From Fibrobacter succinogenes (GTDB lineage Bacteria; Fibrobacterota; Fibrobacteria; Fibrobacterales; Fibrobacteraceae): 34,259 bases of DNA. Below, in pieces: positions 1 through 9,369 of the stretch. A model generated the notes under the pieces. The model was not told the origin of the DNA and did no database searches. It saw only the letters and a program-made list of their open reading frames with translations. Position 1 is the first letter of the stretch; each line of letters opens with the position of its first letter. The position numbers and the translations under genes are program-made. The stretch spans positions 1 through 34,259 of the forward strand of contig CACYRP010000054.1 of the NCBI GenBank assembly GCA_902776765.1, given 5' to 3'.

Positions 1-9
1 GGATTCAGG

Positions 10-678
10 CTACGCCACTACACCTACGTAGTCGAGAATCTTTTGAACCTGTTGTTCGATTGAGATGTGTGTAGTGTCAATTTCAATAGCATCGTCCGCT
101 TTCTTTAACGGGGCGGTAGCGCGGGAGGAGTCCAGGCGGTCGCGTTCGACCAGGTTGTTGAGGACTTCTTCGAGCGTCACTTTTTCGCCCTTTTCAAGGA
201 GTTCCTTGTAGCGGCGTTCGGCGCGGACTTTAACATCCGTCACCATGAAAAACTTGTACTTCGCATCGGGGAATACGACCGTTCCGATATCGCGGCCATC
301 CAGGATGCAGCTCTGCTTCTTGCCGATTTCACGCTGTTGCTTGGTCATCGCGATGCGGACAGACGGGAGGGCGCAGTAGATGCTCACGTTGCTAGAAACC
401 TTCATGCCACGGATTTCGCTTTCGCGGGAAACACCGTTGATGAGCACGTGGTTTTCGGAGTCGAACCCGAGTGTGAGGTTAGAGAGCAATTCGTCCATGG
501 CCGGGCCTTCTTCGGCAGGCAAGCCCTTTTCAAGGGCGGCAAGCGTCACTGCGCGGTACATGGCGCCAGTATCAAGGTATGTGATGCCGAGTTTTTTAGC
601 CACAAGCTTCGCGGTGGTGCTTTTTCCTGTTCCGGAGCCACCATCGAGGGCAATAACGAATTGTTCAGAATTACTCAT
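10..678 (-). CDS. cmk: Cytidylate kinase
   Basis: This 222-residue protein phosphorylates CMP and dCMP in the cytoplasm, using ATP to make the diphosphates for nucleic-acid synthesis. The sequence opens with a P-loop, ALDGGSGTGKST (about residues 10-21), followed by the TYLDTGAMYRAVT segment typical of bacterial CMP kinases and, later, DGRDIGTVVFPDA, which contributes to nucleotide binding. A charged LID-like stretch (RAERRYKELLEKGE) and the RDRLDSSRATAPL motif complete the family pattern. Length is normal for the family, so the gene is intact. The start lacks a clear Shine-Dalgarno sequence, but the motif spacing leaves little room for another. The next gene upstream on this strand (start 1229) is separated by a repeat-rich spacer. 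Confidence 0.96.
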   Translation of the reverse strand: MSNSEQFVIALDGGSGTGKSTTAKLVAKKLGITYLDTGAMYRAVTLAALEKGLPAEEGPAMDELLSNLTLGFDSENHVLINGVSRESEIRGMKVSSNVSIYCALPSVRIAMTKQQREIGKKQSCILDGRDIGTVVFPDAKYKFFMVTDVKVRAERRYKELLEKGEKVTLEEVLNNLVERDRLDSSRATAPLKKADDAIEIDTTHISIEQQVQKILDYVGVVA

Positions 679-708
679 GAGTGGGGCATAAGATAGAAAA
701 ATTTCCGC

Positions 709-790
709 AAGTTACTAGATACTAGTTAGTAGTTACTAGAGAATTTCAGCGTAAAAAGTCTAGTAACTAGCAACTTTGAACTCGTAACTC
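709..790. repeat. Intergenic repeats of the TAGTAACTAG type
   Basis: The spacer between cmk and the neighbouring lipoprotein holds several overlapping copies of short words such as GTTACTAG, ACTAGTTAGTAG and CTAGTAACTAG, many self-complementary. No ORF or clear promoter is visible. It looks like a simple degenerate intergenic repeat; function unknown. Confidence 0.5.
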
Positions 791-791
791 A

Positions 792-1229
792 CTAATAGTA
801 GTAGTCGTAATCTCGGTAATAGTAGTAAGCTCTGCCCTCGTAACTATCAATATAGACAAGTTCGGAGCCATCCGCGTAGACAACCATTCTTACATCGTAC
901 CCCTCAAAATCATAATATCGATCCCCGTGGTCATAACCCACATCGTACTCGCCCGGATCATAATAGGAGCACTTGTCATCGACGCAAAGCGTTGCATATC
1001 CATCGCGAGTAATCCGCAAATCGACACTCATGGAAGGCGACATGGAATAGGTATCCGAGCAGTCGTAGGGCTGGTCAAAGGCATCGTAGCGGCAGTCCAC
1101 TTCGTAATAATAGTGGAAACGCCTGCTAAAAGAGGCTCCCCCGTCATCAGGGCCAACACTCCAATCGTTCCCGCAAGCCACAAGGGCAAGAGCAATCAGC
1201 ATAATAGGTAGAGCAAGCAATCGTTTCAT
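792..1229 (-). CDS. Small tyrosine-rich lipoprotein, unknown function
   Basis: The 145-residue product begins with a lipoprotein signal peptide, MKRLLALPIMLIALALVACG, with the lipid-accepting cysteine at about residue 19. The mature part is rich in Tyr and Asp, contains four further cysteines (the CRYDAFDQPYDC and CVDDKC pairs) that could form disulfides, and ends in YYYYRDYDYYY. I do not recognise the family. A good ribosome-binding site (AGGAG, about 7 bases upstream) supports the start. It lies downstream of another small lipoprotein on the same strand, but a strong terminator lies between them, so it may have its own promoter. The composition suggests an exposed beta-rich or metal-binding surface protein; this is inference only. 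Confidence 0.75.
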   Translation of the reverse strand: MKRLLALPIMLIALALVACGNDWSVGPDDGGASFSRRFHYYYEVDCRYDAFDQPYDCSDTYSMSPSMSVDLRITRDGYATLCVDDKCSYYDPGEYDVGYDHGDRYYDFEGYDVRMVVYADGSELVYIDSYEGRAYYYYRDYDYYY

Positions 1230-1240
1230 GGAGCACTCCT

Positions 1241-1270
1241 AAAAAAAATCCCTCGAACATATCGAGGGAT
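1241..1270 (-). terminator. Rho-independent terminator
   Basis: On the minus strand a stem with arms ATCCCTCGA and TCGAGGGAT and a short loop is followed directly by eight T residues. It lies just past the end of the 1305-1907 gene and before the start of the 792-1229 gene, so it should end transcription of the former. Confidence 0.88.
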
Positions 1271-1304
1271 AATCTACAAAAAAACTTGAGCCTAATCGAT
1301 TCGA

Positions 1305-1907
1305 TTACTTTTTGTAAGAGCCGTTGTAGGATTCTTCAGAAGTGCCATCGTCACGAGTAGCTTCCGGAGCGAGGAGTTCACCGGTACTGCCATACTTACG
1401 CTTTTCGTCGTCCGTGAGGCGGTTGGTAAGGACTTCAACCTGCTGTTCCTGATGGGCAGTAGCTTCTTCTTCCTGGAGAATCTTCTGACCTTCTTCGATA
1501 CGACGCTTGATACGATCGTCTTCCATCTGCTTCAAGTTCGTGCCAACCTTAGCCTGGTCTTCAGAAACCTTGTAGCGTTCGTTGGTTTCGTCCATAACGG
1601 ACTTGATACCTACGAGACGGCCTTCGCTATCAACGCTAAGACCCGCCTTACGGAGCGTGGAGAGCGGGAGACGGCTAGCAGCCGTTTGGTATTCAGGAAG
1701 GAATTCATAACCGTCCGACGTGCCAATCTGACGGGCTTCGTCAGGAGTCACATAGCTAAGGGCTTCTTGCCAACGAGAACTCTGGACACTAGAAGTAAAT
1801 GACACGAGGGCATTATCCAATGCCTCGCCGCTATCTTCTTTCGGGGTGCCTGCGCAACCCAAAAAGAACAAACTTATTGTAGACAAAAGAATTAAAAGTT
1901 TTTTCAT
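1305..1907 (-). CDS. Lipoprotein with charged helical C-terminus, unknown function
   Basis: A 200-residue lipoprotein: signal peptide MKKLLILLSTISLFFLGCAG with the lipobox cysteine at residue 18. The segment after it (about residues 30-80, with SSVQSSRWQEALSYVTPDEA) resembles a small folded domain of the kind found in putative lipoproteins that bind or sense the envelope, but I cannot name the family. Residues about 105-180 are highly charged and predicted helical (QMEDDRIKRRIEEGQKILQE), probably a coiled coil. The start is supported by GGAGGAG nine bases upstream. The TraB-family gene is transcribed divergently from it. A TATATT hexamer at 1937-1942 could be its -10 box, but no convincing -35 element is visible. 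Confidence 0.75.
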   Translation of the reverse strand: MKKLLILLSTISLFFLGCAGTPKEDSGEALDNALVSFTSSVQSSRWQEALSYVTPDEARQIGTSDGYEFLPEYQTAASRLPLSTLRKAGLSVDSEGRLVGIKSVMDETNERYKVSEDQAKVGTNLKQMEDDRIKRRIEEGQKILQEEEATAHQEQQVEVLTNRLTDDEKRKYGSTGELLAPEATRDDGTSEESYNGSYKK

Positions 1908-2052
1908 GGGGTACTCCTCCGGAAAATTCCTATCAAAATATACACAAATTTCTCACCTTTTTTTAAGTTGTTCCGTTTTTTTCCATAAATTGAGCCCAAA
2001 TTTTTCAGATTGCAGAAATTCCGCATATCTTTTTCTACATTACCTCTACCGT

Positions 2053-3267
2053 ATGAATGAAAGTTATTCTCAGTCTGAAGAAATTAAAGAACCCGTAACG
2101 GGCAAATCTGACGTTTATAGAATCCACACTAAGGACAACAGGGAAATTATCCTCGTCGGAACAGCCCACATTTCGCAAGTATCTAAAGATTTGGTCCATG
2201 AAACCATCGAAAATGAATCCCCGGACACCGTCTGCGTGGAACTCGATGAAGGACGCCTCAAATCCATCCAGGACCCCAATCGCTGGAAAAATACAGACTT
2301 GAGAGATGTCATCAAGAAAAAACAGCTTGCAACCCTTATCGCAAACTTGGTGCTCGGCTCGTACCAAAAACGCATGGGCGCGCAGACCGGTGTAAAGCCA
2401 GGCTCCGAACTCAAGGAAGCGGTCGACGTTGCAAACGAGAAAAACATCCCGATCGTGCTCGCGGACCGCGATATCAAGATTACCCTCAGGCGCACCTGGG
2501 CCTGCACTCCGTGGTACCGCAAGTTCAGTTTGCTCGGCGGACTTTTTGCAAGCATTTTCGACAAGACAGAAATTAGTGAAGAAGAACTCCAAAAAATCAA
2601 GGAAAAGGACGCACTCAATTCCATGATGCAGGAGTTCGGAAATACGTTCCCCGAAGTCAAGCAAGTGCTCATCGACGAGCGCGACCTGTTCCTCGCAAGC
2701 AAAATCAAGAACGCACAAGGGGGCAAAGTCGTCGCAGTCATCGGTGCCGGCCACATGCGCGGCATCGCAAGCATCATCGAAGAGGACAAGGAACTGCCAA
2801 GCGAAGAATCCATTTCCGTAATCCCGAAGGGTACTGTAATTTGGAAAATTCTCGGTTGGTCCATTACGCTTGCCATCATTGCTAGCATTGCGCTTGTCGG
2901 TTACTTTGCCGGAATCGAAAAAGCCGGACAGTTGAGCCTGCAGTGGGTGATGTTTACCGGCGGTGGCGCCATGCTTGGAGCAATCATCGCAGGCGGTCAC
3001 CCGTTGACCATACTTGTAGCGCTGGTCATGGCTCCGTTTACCGGGCTCACACCGCTTATCGGCGTTGGATTTTTCACAGCACTCACACAAGTGTATGTGA
3101 GACCACCACGCGTGTCGGAAATGGAAACGCTAACCGACGACATCTGGCAAGTTAGGCGCTGGTGGAAAAACCGCGTAACGAGAGTCATCCTCTGCTTCTT
3201 GTGCCCAGGAATCCCTGCGATTATCGGAAAGATCCTCGCGATACTCAAGATATATCAGGCATTCTAG
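2053..3267 (+). CDS. TraB/TIKI-family membrane protein
   Basis: A 404-residue TraB-domain protein. The cytosolic N-terminal part holds the family signatures GTAHIS (about residues 38-43), TVCVELDEGRL, a GSYQKRMGAQTGVKPGSEL block, VLADRDIKITLRR and VIGAGHMRGI, whose His and acidic residues form the putative metal site of the Tiki/TraB/EreA fold. The C-terminal third has several hydrophobic segments (for example SITLAIIASIALVGYFAG) and should be membrane-embedded. PrgY-type members reduce peptide-pheromone activity in Enterococcus, but the substrate in this organism is unknown. The reading frame is open further upstream; I chose the ATG at 2053 because the residues before it are not conserved-looking and sit in the A/T-rich divergent promoter region. 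No strong Shine-Dalgarno is visible. Confidence 0.85.
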   Translation: MNESYSQSEEIKEPVTGKSDVYRIHTKDNREIILVGTAHISQVSKDLVHETIENESPDTVCVELDEGRLKSIQDPNRWKNTDLRDVIKKKQLATLIANLVLGSYQKRMGAQTGVKPGSELKEAVDVANEKNIPIVLADRDIKITLRRTWACTPWYRKFSLLGGLFASIFDKTEISEEELQKIKEKDALNSMMQEFGNTFPEVKQVLIDERDLFLASKIKNAQGGKVVAVIGAGHMRGIASIIEEDKELPSEESISVIPKGTVIWKILGWSITLAIIASIALVGYFAGIEKAGQLSLQWVMFTGGGAMLGAIIAGGHPLTILVALVMAPFTGLTPLIGVGFFTALTQVYVRPPRVSEMETLTDDIWQVRRWWKNRVTRVILCFLCPGIPAIIGKILAILKIYQAF

Positions 3268-3371
3268 TTTATAGGTATTAAGGGTTTAGTTTTAGGGTTA
3301 GGAAAATCTCGGACAAAGACCTGCCGTTAAACGCACCTCCGTTAGGCTTTTTACATAAATTTACTTTGTAT

Positions 3372-3401
3372 AAAAGTTCGCAATAAAATGCGGACTTTTT
3401 T
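3372..3401. terminator. Bidirectional terminator hairpin
   Basis: The stem AGTTCGCA / TGCGGACT (one G-T pair) is preceded by an A run and followed by six T residues. It lies between the convergent TraB-family gene and the recombinase gene and could terminate both. Confidence 0.75.
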
Positions 3402-3405
3402 AAGT

Positions 3406-4236
3406 TTACCACGTCACCACCTTATTCACGACTTCGCGCTGTTCGCTAGCGGTCTGACGCAGGTAAATGCGGGTCGTCTCAATATGCTCGTGCCCCATAA
3501 GGTCGGCAAGCAGAGCGATATCGTTCCGCTTTTCCAAGAAATTCTTAGCAAACCGGTGACGGAACGAATGAGGATAAACGACGGCTTCATCTAGGCCATA
3601 CTTCTTTGCGAACGCTTTCAGTTGCGAGGCAATCCCCCGCGGGGTAATCTGCTTGCCAAAACGATTCAAGAACAGGTATCCGCTGGAACGGCCTTCGCCC
3701 TCCAACCAACGCAAAGCTTCTTTTTGCAAAGTCTCAGGAATGTAGAGCCGACGCAACTTTCCACCTTTTCCGTAGATGTCAAAAAATCCGCACTCGACAT
3801 GCTCCACTTTGAGTTTCACAAGTTCCCCTACGCGAGCGCCCGTCGCCGAAAGGAACCACACGACAAAATACCACTTTGTCTGACCATCTTGCAATAGACT
3901 AGTTTTCAAAAATTTGTAATCGGCATCGCTGATGACATTTTCCAGAAAACTTTTCTGCTGGACTTTGACATTCTTGACTCGAAGTTTCGATTTGCCTGCG
4001 TAATCCAGATATTTATTAATGCCCTGAATTCGCAAATTAACAGTTTTGGGTTTGTAATTTTCTAAAAGAAAACTCTTATAATCAGCCAGCGACTTACGAC
4101 CGAACCGTCCGAAATGCGACTTGAAGAAGTCCGCTGTCCAGCAATACGAATCCATCGTATTGACAGCAAGGTTCTGCCCTTCCAGATACTGGTAAAACGA
4201 AGGTCTTTCTGCAAGGTAGAAAACGAAACAATCCAT
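3406..4236 (-). CDS. Tyrosine recombinase (candidate hsdS invertase)
   Basis: A 276-residue site-specific recombinase of the XerC/D-integrase superfamily. An N-terminal SAM-like DNA-binding domain (about residues 10-85) is followed by the catalytic domain with all active-site residues: Arg135 in ATGARVGEL, Lys157/160 in GKGGKLR, His223 and Arg226 in HSFRHRF, His249 in GHEHIETT and the nucleophile Tyr258 in TRIYLR. It starts 19 bases downstream of the stop of the AAA ATPase gene, so the two are probably co-transcribed. In known phase-variable type I systems (for example in Bacteroides and Streptococcus) a recombinase of this class, encoded beside the locus, inverts hsdS cassettes. The inverted-repeat hsdS pair about 1.7 kb away makes that role likely here. 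A housekeeping Xer or a solo integrase is the alternative. Confidence 0.9.
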   Translation of the reverse strand: MDCFVFYLAERPSFYQYLEGQNLAVNTMDSYCWTADFFKSHFGRFGRKSLADYKSFLLENYKPKTVNLRIQGINKYLDYAGKSKLRVKNVKVQQKSFLENVISDADYKFLKTSLLQDGQTKWYFVVWFLSATGARVGELVKLKVEHVECGFFDIYGKGGKLRRLYIPETLQKEALRWLEGEGRSSGYLFLNRFGKQITPRGIASQLKAFAKKYGLDEAVVYPHSFRHRFAKNFLEKRNDIALLADLMGHEHIETTRIYLRQTASEQREVVNKVVTW

Positions 4237-4254
4237 CGCAAGTATCTCCTCTCC

Positions 4255-5847
4255 TTATTGAAAAAGGTCTGCTGCCGTCACACATCCTTGAACACAGGAT
4301 TCATATTTCCCTTTAGCCAATCCAAAGGGGGTAATCATGGTCAGGTGCAAAGTCTTGTTCGTTCGCACATTCTCTCTAAAAATATCACGTCGTTCTTTAA
4401 GCCAATCTGCATAATCTTTTTTGATTTCAAACGGTCGATCGCAATACTTGATTTCGCATAAGTCAATCACCCTATCGCTCCGATCAATAACCAAATCTAT
4501 CTGTGCGCCGTTCTCTCCTTTTTTAGTCCATGAGCAAACATCACTTGCAATCCCTGATATGCCCAAAGCTTTTTTTATTTGGTTTATATGGTGTATGCAA
4601 ACCTGTTCATAAGCGTAACCTTGCCAAGCATTGCGTTTGCCATCGGGCAAATGACTCCAGGCATTTTCATCCATGCCGTTATAATTCTTGACAAACCGCA
4701 CAAAGAACAGTGTGAACATGTCCGTCAGCTGGTATAACGCTTCGTTTCTTCTTTTTCCGAAAGATTGATAATGCCGAATAAAATCGCATTTTTCCAAGTT
4801 ATCAAGAACTATCGAGAAAAAACCATTGTCCAAAAGTTTAAGATTCGACATCATCTCGCTACGAGTCATGCCAATCATTTTTGACGATAAAAGTTCCACA
4901 ACTTTCTTGTATGCTTGTGCCTCGCTATAAAGCGAGTTAAAAAGGAAGTCATATTCCGTTTTTAACACCGCGTTACGCTTAAAAAACAGGTTGTCTATAT
5001 TTTGCCGCAAACTTAAAGAGGGGCTCAACAGAGACAAATAATAAGGAACTCCACCCAATACCATGTAAGTCTCGATAACTTCCATATCGGACCAGTCAAA
5101 GCCCATATAAGTCAAGTATTGACTTGTTTCGTGCAAGGTGAACGGAGAAAGGCAAATCGGCATTGTCACACGATTGTGCAAACCGCCCTTATCACCTAGC
5201 AGTTTATTAATCATCCAGGTTGTGGCGCTGCCACAAACAATCAGCTTTAGTCGATTGCAATCAGAACCCCAGCTGTTCCAAAACATTTCAAGAGCCTTTA
5301 GGAAATTCGATTTGGGAGTATCGAGCCAAGGCAATTCATCAATAAAAACGACAAACCGTTCCTTTTTTAAGGATTGCAGATACTCTTGAAGCTGATCAAA
5401 AGCCTCAAACCAATCTTTAGGCGTGTTCCTTCTGTGTTTACTGTATTTCAGTAATTGCTTTTGCCAATTTTTCAATTGTTCAGAACGAGAGACCTGATAG
5501 ACTCCAGTCGTATAAAAATCAAATGAGCTTTCAAAGAACTGCTTTACCAGAAAAGTCTTGCCGATTCTCCTGCGACCATATATCGCGACAAACTCAGCTC
5601 TTTCACTATCCACACACCTTTGGAGAACTTTTTTCTCCTCATGACGCCCGATAATTGAGCGAATTTCGCCAAAAATGCCCGATTGCACTGCGGAAAGTGT
5701 ACTTTTCACCCCACTTTCCGCCATGTAATAAGCACTTTTTTCGCAAATTGAGCAAATTTGCGGCATTTTGACACCAGAAATTAGGGAAAAATAGAGTTTG
5801 CCGGCTGATTTTGATGCGGTAAAAGTCGACACATTCTGCTTGCTCAT
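4255..5847 (-). CDS. AAA ATPase with DUF234-like (PD-(D/E)XK) C-terminus
   Basis: A 530-residue ATPase of the group often annotated 'ATP-binding protein, DUF234'. Walker A is GRRRIGKT (residues 91-98) and Walker B is VVFIDELPWL (about 166-175). After the ATPase and winged-helix region (YSEAQAYKKVVELLSSK onward) the C-terminal domain contains GAQIDLVIDRSDRVIDLCE followed by IK, which fits the D...ExK core of the PD-(D/E)XK nuclease fold. Members are widespread in archaea and some bacteria and their function is unresolved. The first ~65 residues precede the usual family start (near SIIGRHEEKKVL) and are unrecognised, but GGAGTGAGG just upstream of the 5847 ATG supports the long form. A consensus promoter lies upstream and the recombinase gene follows closely. 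Its place in a restriction locus suggests a defence or mobile-element role (inference). Confidence 0.85.
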   Translation of the reverse strand: MSKQNVSTFTASKSAGKLYFSLISGVKMPQICSICEKSAYYMAESGVKSTLSAVQSGIFGEIRSIIGRHEEKKVLQRCVDSERAEFVAIYGRRRIGKTFLVKQFFESSFDFYTTGVYQVSRSEQLKNWQKQLLKYSKHRRNTPKDWFEAFDQLQEYLQSLKKERFVVFIDELPWLDTPKSNFLKALEMFWNSWGSDCNRLKLIVCGSATTWMINKLLGDKGGLHNRVTMPICLSPFTLHETSQYLTYMGFDWSDMEVIETYMVLGGVPYYLSLLSPSLSLRQNIDNLFFKRNAVLKTEYDFLFNSLYSEAQAYKKVVELLSSKMIGMTRSEMMSNLKLLDNGFFSIVLDNLEKCDFIRHYQSFGKRRNEALYQLTDMFTLFFVRFVKNYNGMDENAWSHLPDGKRNAWQGYAYEQVCIHHINQIKKALGISGIASDVCSWTKKGENGAQIDLVIDRSDRVIDLCEIKYCDRPFEIKKDYADWLKERRDIFRENVRTNKTLHLTMITPFGLAKGKYESCVQGCVTAADLFQ

Positions 5848-5895
5848 ATACTACCTCACTCCGTTTACATGCTATAAAAAACGGACCACTGCACA

Positions 5896-5923
5896 AATAT
5901 ACACTAATTTAAAAATTTGTCAA
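5896..5923 (-). promoter_or_regulatory. Sigma-70-type promoter for the ATPase-recombinase operon
   Basis: On the minus strand TTGACA (5923-5918) and TATATT (5901-5896) are separated by 16 bases. The predicted start, near 5888, gives a leader of about 40 bases that contains a short CCGTTT/AAACGG inverted repeat and then the ribosome-binding site. The promoter lies only ~40 bp outside the left inverted repeat of the hsdS switch, so inversion should not separate it from its operon. Confidence 0.75.
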
Positions 5924-5944
5924 GAGGTTTGGAATTTTTCCTGA

Positions 5945-6496
5945 AAAAAAAATGTAAGGCATAACCCCCATTATGAGAAGTTAACCGATGTTCCCTTTGA
6001 AATACCGGATTCGTGGGAATGGATTAAGTTGGGAGATGTATGCGTCTTTTTTAATGGCTTTGCGTTTAATAGCAAAAAGTTTGAAACAGAGGGGATACCC
6101 ATTATAAGAATTTCAAATATTGGCTATGGATCCGTTGATTTGTTAAATTGCGTTTATTCAAAAGACACGCTGGGATCAAATTTTGAAGTTGTTAAAGGTG
6201 ACTTGCTTATAGCAATGTCTGGAGCAACTACTGGGAAAATGGGAATTTATAAAGACGACCAAAAAGCTTATTTAAACCAACGTGTGGGAAATATTAAAGT
6301 AAAAGATGAAAATGTTCTAACACATAGCTATAGAGATTTATTCTTGCAATCGCAGGGAGAGGAAATTCTTGCACAAGCATATGGTGGAGCTCAACCTAAT
6401 ATCAGCAGCAAGGCTATATGTGATATGTATTTTCCACTCCCACCTTTGGCGGAGCAAAAAAGAATCGTGAACAAAATAGAAGAAATCTTTGCCTCG

Positions 6497-6526
<30 letters not shown>
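5945..6526 (+). pseudogene. hsdS': Silent hsdS cassette (alternative TRD2 plus C-terminal conserved region)
   Basis: An open frame with no start codon before residue-level homology begins. From 5963 it reads NPHYEKLTDVPFEIPDSWEW, the junction found in the complete HsdS at its residue 289 (NPHYEKIEDEPFEIPENWAW). It then carries a different target-recognition domain (KLGDVCVFFNGFAFNSKKF ... NISSKAICDMYF) and ends with the conserved helix PLPPLAEQKRIVNKIEEIF and LV-stop. The encoded part from 5963 is 187 residues, nearly the same as the 189 residues from the same point in the expressed gene. It lacks the first TRD and the N-terminus and has no promoter or ribosome-binding site, so it is probably silent until recombined. 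Its 3' end overlaps the convergent hsdS by 30 bases. An internal ATG at 6029 exists but would cut into the domain. Confidence 0.88.
5961..5980 (+). repeat. Left inverted repeat of the hsdS switch (IR-L)
   Basis: The 20-base sequence ATAACCCCCATTATGAGAAG is the exact reverse complement of 7049-7068. Homology falls to roughly 65% immediately inside it and is lost outside. It encodes the NPHYEK junction in the same codon phase as the right copy, as expected of a recombination site for in-frame domain exchange. Confidence 0.9.

Positions 6527-9369
<2,843 letters not shown>

Noticed and set aside
2035..3090. Long minus-strand frame antisense to the TraB-family gene
   Set aside because: Its sequence is low-complexity and matches no family, while the plus-strand frame carries clear TraB motifs. 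It is a codon-bias shadow.
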